This document shows positions 42,533-43,237 of a DNA stretch of 43,237 bases, in pieces; positions within the stretch are counted from its first letter, which is position 1; the number at the start of each line of letters is the position of its first letter. The notes beneath the pieces are model-generated. The model worked only from the letters and a program-made list of their open reading frames with translations. It did no database searches and was not told the origin of the DNA. This stretch comes from Bacteroidota bacterium (GTDB taxonomy: Bacteria; Bacteroidota; Bacteroidia; Chitinophagales; Chitinophagaceae): contig JAFDXH010000061.1 in the NCBI GenBank assembly GCA_018268075.1, forward strand, positions 1-43,237, read 5' to 3'. Position numbers and translations under genes: made by a program.

Positions 42533-43138
42533 TTATTTTTTCCTTCCTTCGTCTAATGTGTTTTTTCCTGTTGCATTTATGATTGCACTGCGGTCGTAAT
42601 AGGTGTAATAGCGGTCAATCTTTTTATCTGCATTAAAATGAACTGAAAAATTCATACGGATAGAAACGGGCTTACCTTTTATTATCATCTTGCTGGTAAA
42701 ATAAACGATGTCGTAAATACCAGTTGGAGCGCCGGCTTTTAATTGACCGGTTGAGTTGATAGGTGTATGATTAAATTCACTTACCATCATTGTATCCATT
42801 CCGCTTTCCTTCGATTTTTTCCACCAGGCCAGCAGCGCGGCTTTGCCGGTAATTTTTGTTCTTGTATTCATGTCTCCATCCGGATATGCATACACAATAT
42901 CATCAGCCAGCATATTTGCCCAGGCATCATAATCGCCTTTGGCTAAAAGCTGTATAGATTTTTCGCTCAGGTCGGAGTATTCAGTTGATGCAATACTCAG
43001 ATTTGGATTGGTAACTGAAGCTGACGTTGAATCTGCATTGGCAGTGGCTTCTTTTGCAGGTGTAGCATTATTGCAACCGTACGCAAAAAAAGCAACAACA
43101 ATAAATGTTGCTATTGGAATAAAAAATTTTTTTTTCAT
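42533..43138 (-). CDS. NTF2/SnoaL-like lipoprotein
   Basis: This 201-residue protein has a lipoprotein signal (FFIPIATFIVVAFFAYGCNN, Cys at about 22), then a low-complexity Ala/Thr/Ser linker (about 25-50) and one NTF2-like domain: SEKSIQLLAKGDYDAWANML, ADDIVYAYPDGDMNTRTKI, TGKAALLAWWKKSKES and FSVHFNADKKIDRYYTYYD. It is the first of three NTF2-like genes in a row and probably leads that transcript, since 95 bases beyond its start run to the window edge. Confidence 0.84.
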   Translation of the reverse strand: MKKKFFIPIATFIVVAFFAYGCNNATPAKEATANADSTSASVTNPNLSIASTEYSDLSEKSIQLLAKGDYDAWANMLADDIVYAYPDGDMNTRTKITGKAALLAWWKKSKESGMDTMMVSEFNHTPINSTGQLKAGAPTGIYDIVYFTSKMIIKGKPVSIRMNFSVHFNADKKIDRYYTYYDRSAIINATGKNTLDEGRKK

Positions 43139-43139
43139 T

Positions 43140-43237
43140 TTAAAAAGTTTTTAAATTTTTCCTACTCGTCTGGCTTTTCAGAAACGCCTCTGCAAAAAAT
43201 ACCAGTGCTGAACAAGCCTGTTTTTCAATATGATACT
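43140..43237 (-). CDS. Possible C-terminal end of an unidentified gene (cut by window edge)
   Basis: One minus-strand frame is open from the right edge to TAA at 43142-43140, giving about 32 residues (for example KQACSALVFFAEAFLK). It would end one base before the next start at 43138. I cannot identify it, and a frame of this length can be chance. Confidence 0.25.
   Translation of the reverse strand, partial: YHIEKQACSALVFFAEAFLKSQTSRKNLKTF

Overview
The window comes from an AT-rich member of the Bacteroidota, most likely Chitinophagaceae-like. This rests on many signal peptides ending in AQ, small lipoproteins, few recognisable Shine-Dalgarno sequences, FIST and BRO-N proteins, and REP-associated tyrosine transposases (RAYTs). 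I cannot name the genus. Every gene I accept lies on the minus strand, so transcription runs from high to low coordinates across all 43 kb.

Left part (1-12.8 kb), signalling island. Four paralogous FIST-domain proteins start at 12771, 7506, 6069 and 2344. Each has its own setting: FIST4 precedes a class III adenylate cyclase with a TolB-like/TPR tail; FIST3 is flanked by REP clusters; FIST2 precedes a secreted serine beta-lactamase-like hydrolase; FIST1 precedes a BRO-N/DinD-like protein and a soluble histidine kinase cut by the window edge. Between these units lie four clusters of REP-like palindromes, one intact RAYT gene and one dead RAYT copy. The dead copy has lost its catalytic tyrosine and carries a GC-rich insertion.

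Middle part (12.9-33.9 kb), peptide and amino-acid handling. It holds a secreted M16 metallopeptidase, an S10 carboxypeptidase, a D-aminoacylase-like amidohydrolase, an alpha/beta hydrolase, a YfcC-type carrier, an MHS-family symporter, an M19 dipeptidase, a small membrane protein, an AmpG-like permease, an NTF2-like lipoprotein, a RidA-like lipoprotein, an APC permease, a sterol-desaturase-type membrane enzyme, an esterase and another NTF2-like lipoprotein. Together they suggest periplasmic breakdown and uptake of peptides, perhaps containing D-residues or derived from cell wall. A 279-bp tandem repeat built from a gene fragment and REP palindromes lies at 28.13-28.85 kb.

Right part (34.0-43.2 kb). 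A second RAYT (34021-34482) sits in its own, different family of palindromes. After it come an imidazolonepropionase-like amidohydrolase, a second APC permease, a secreted protein with two similar halves, and a run of secreted NTF2/SnoaL-like proteins around an NAD-dependent epimerase/reductase. A 3' fragment of a second copy of that epimerase survives at 39141-39218.

The strongest unusual signals are: (1) two RAYT genes, each next to its own palindrome family, with compensatory stem changes in one hairpin type; (2) FIST paralogues paired with different signalling outputs in a REP-rich island; (3) the in-frame 279-bp tandem repeat; (4) the D-peptide/muropeptide-like gene set; (5) the cluster of exported NTF2-fold proteins.
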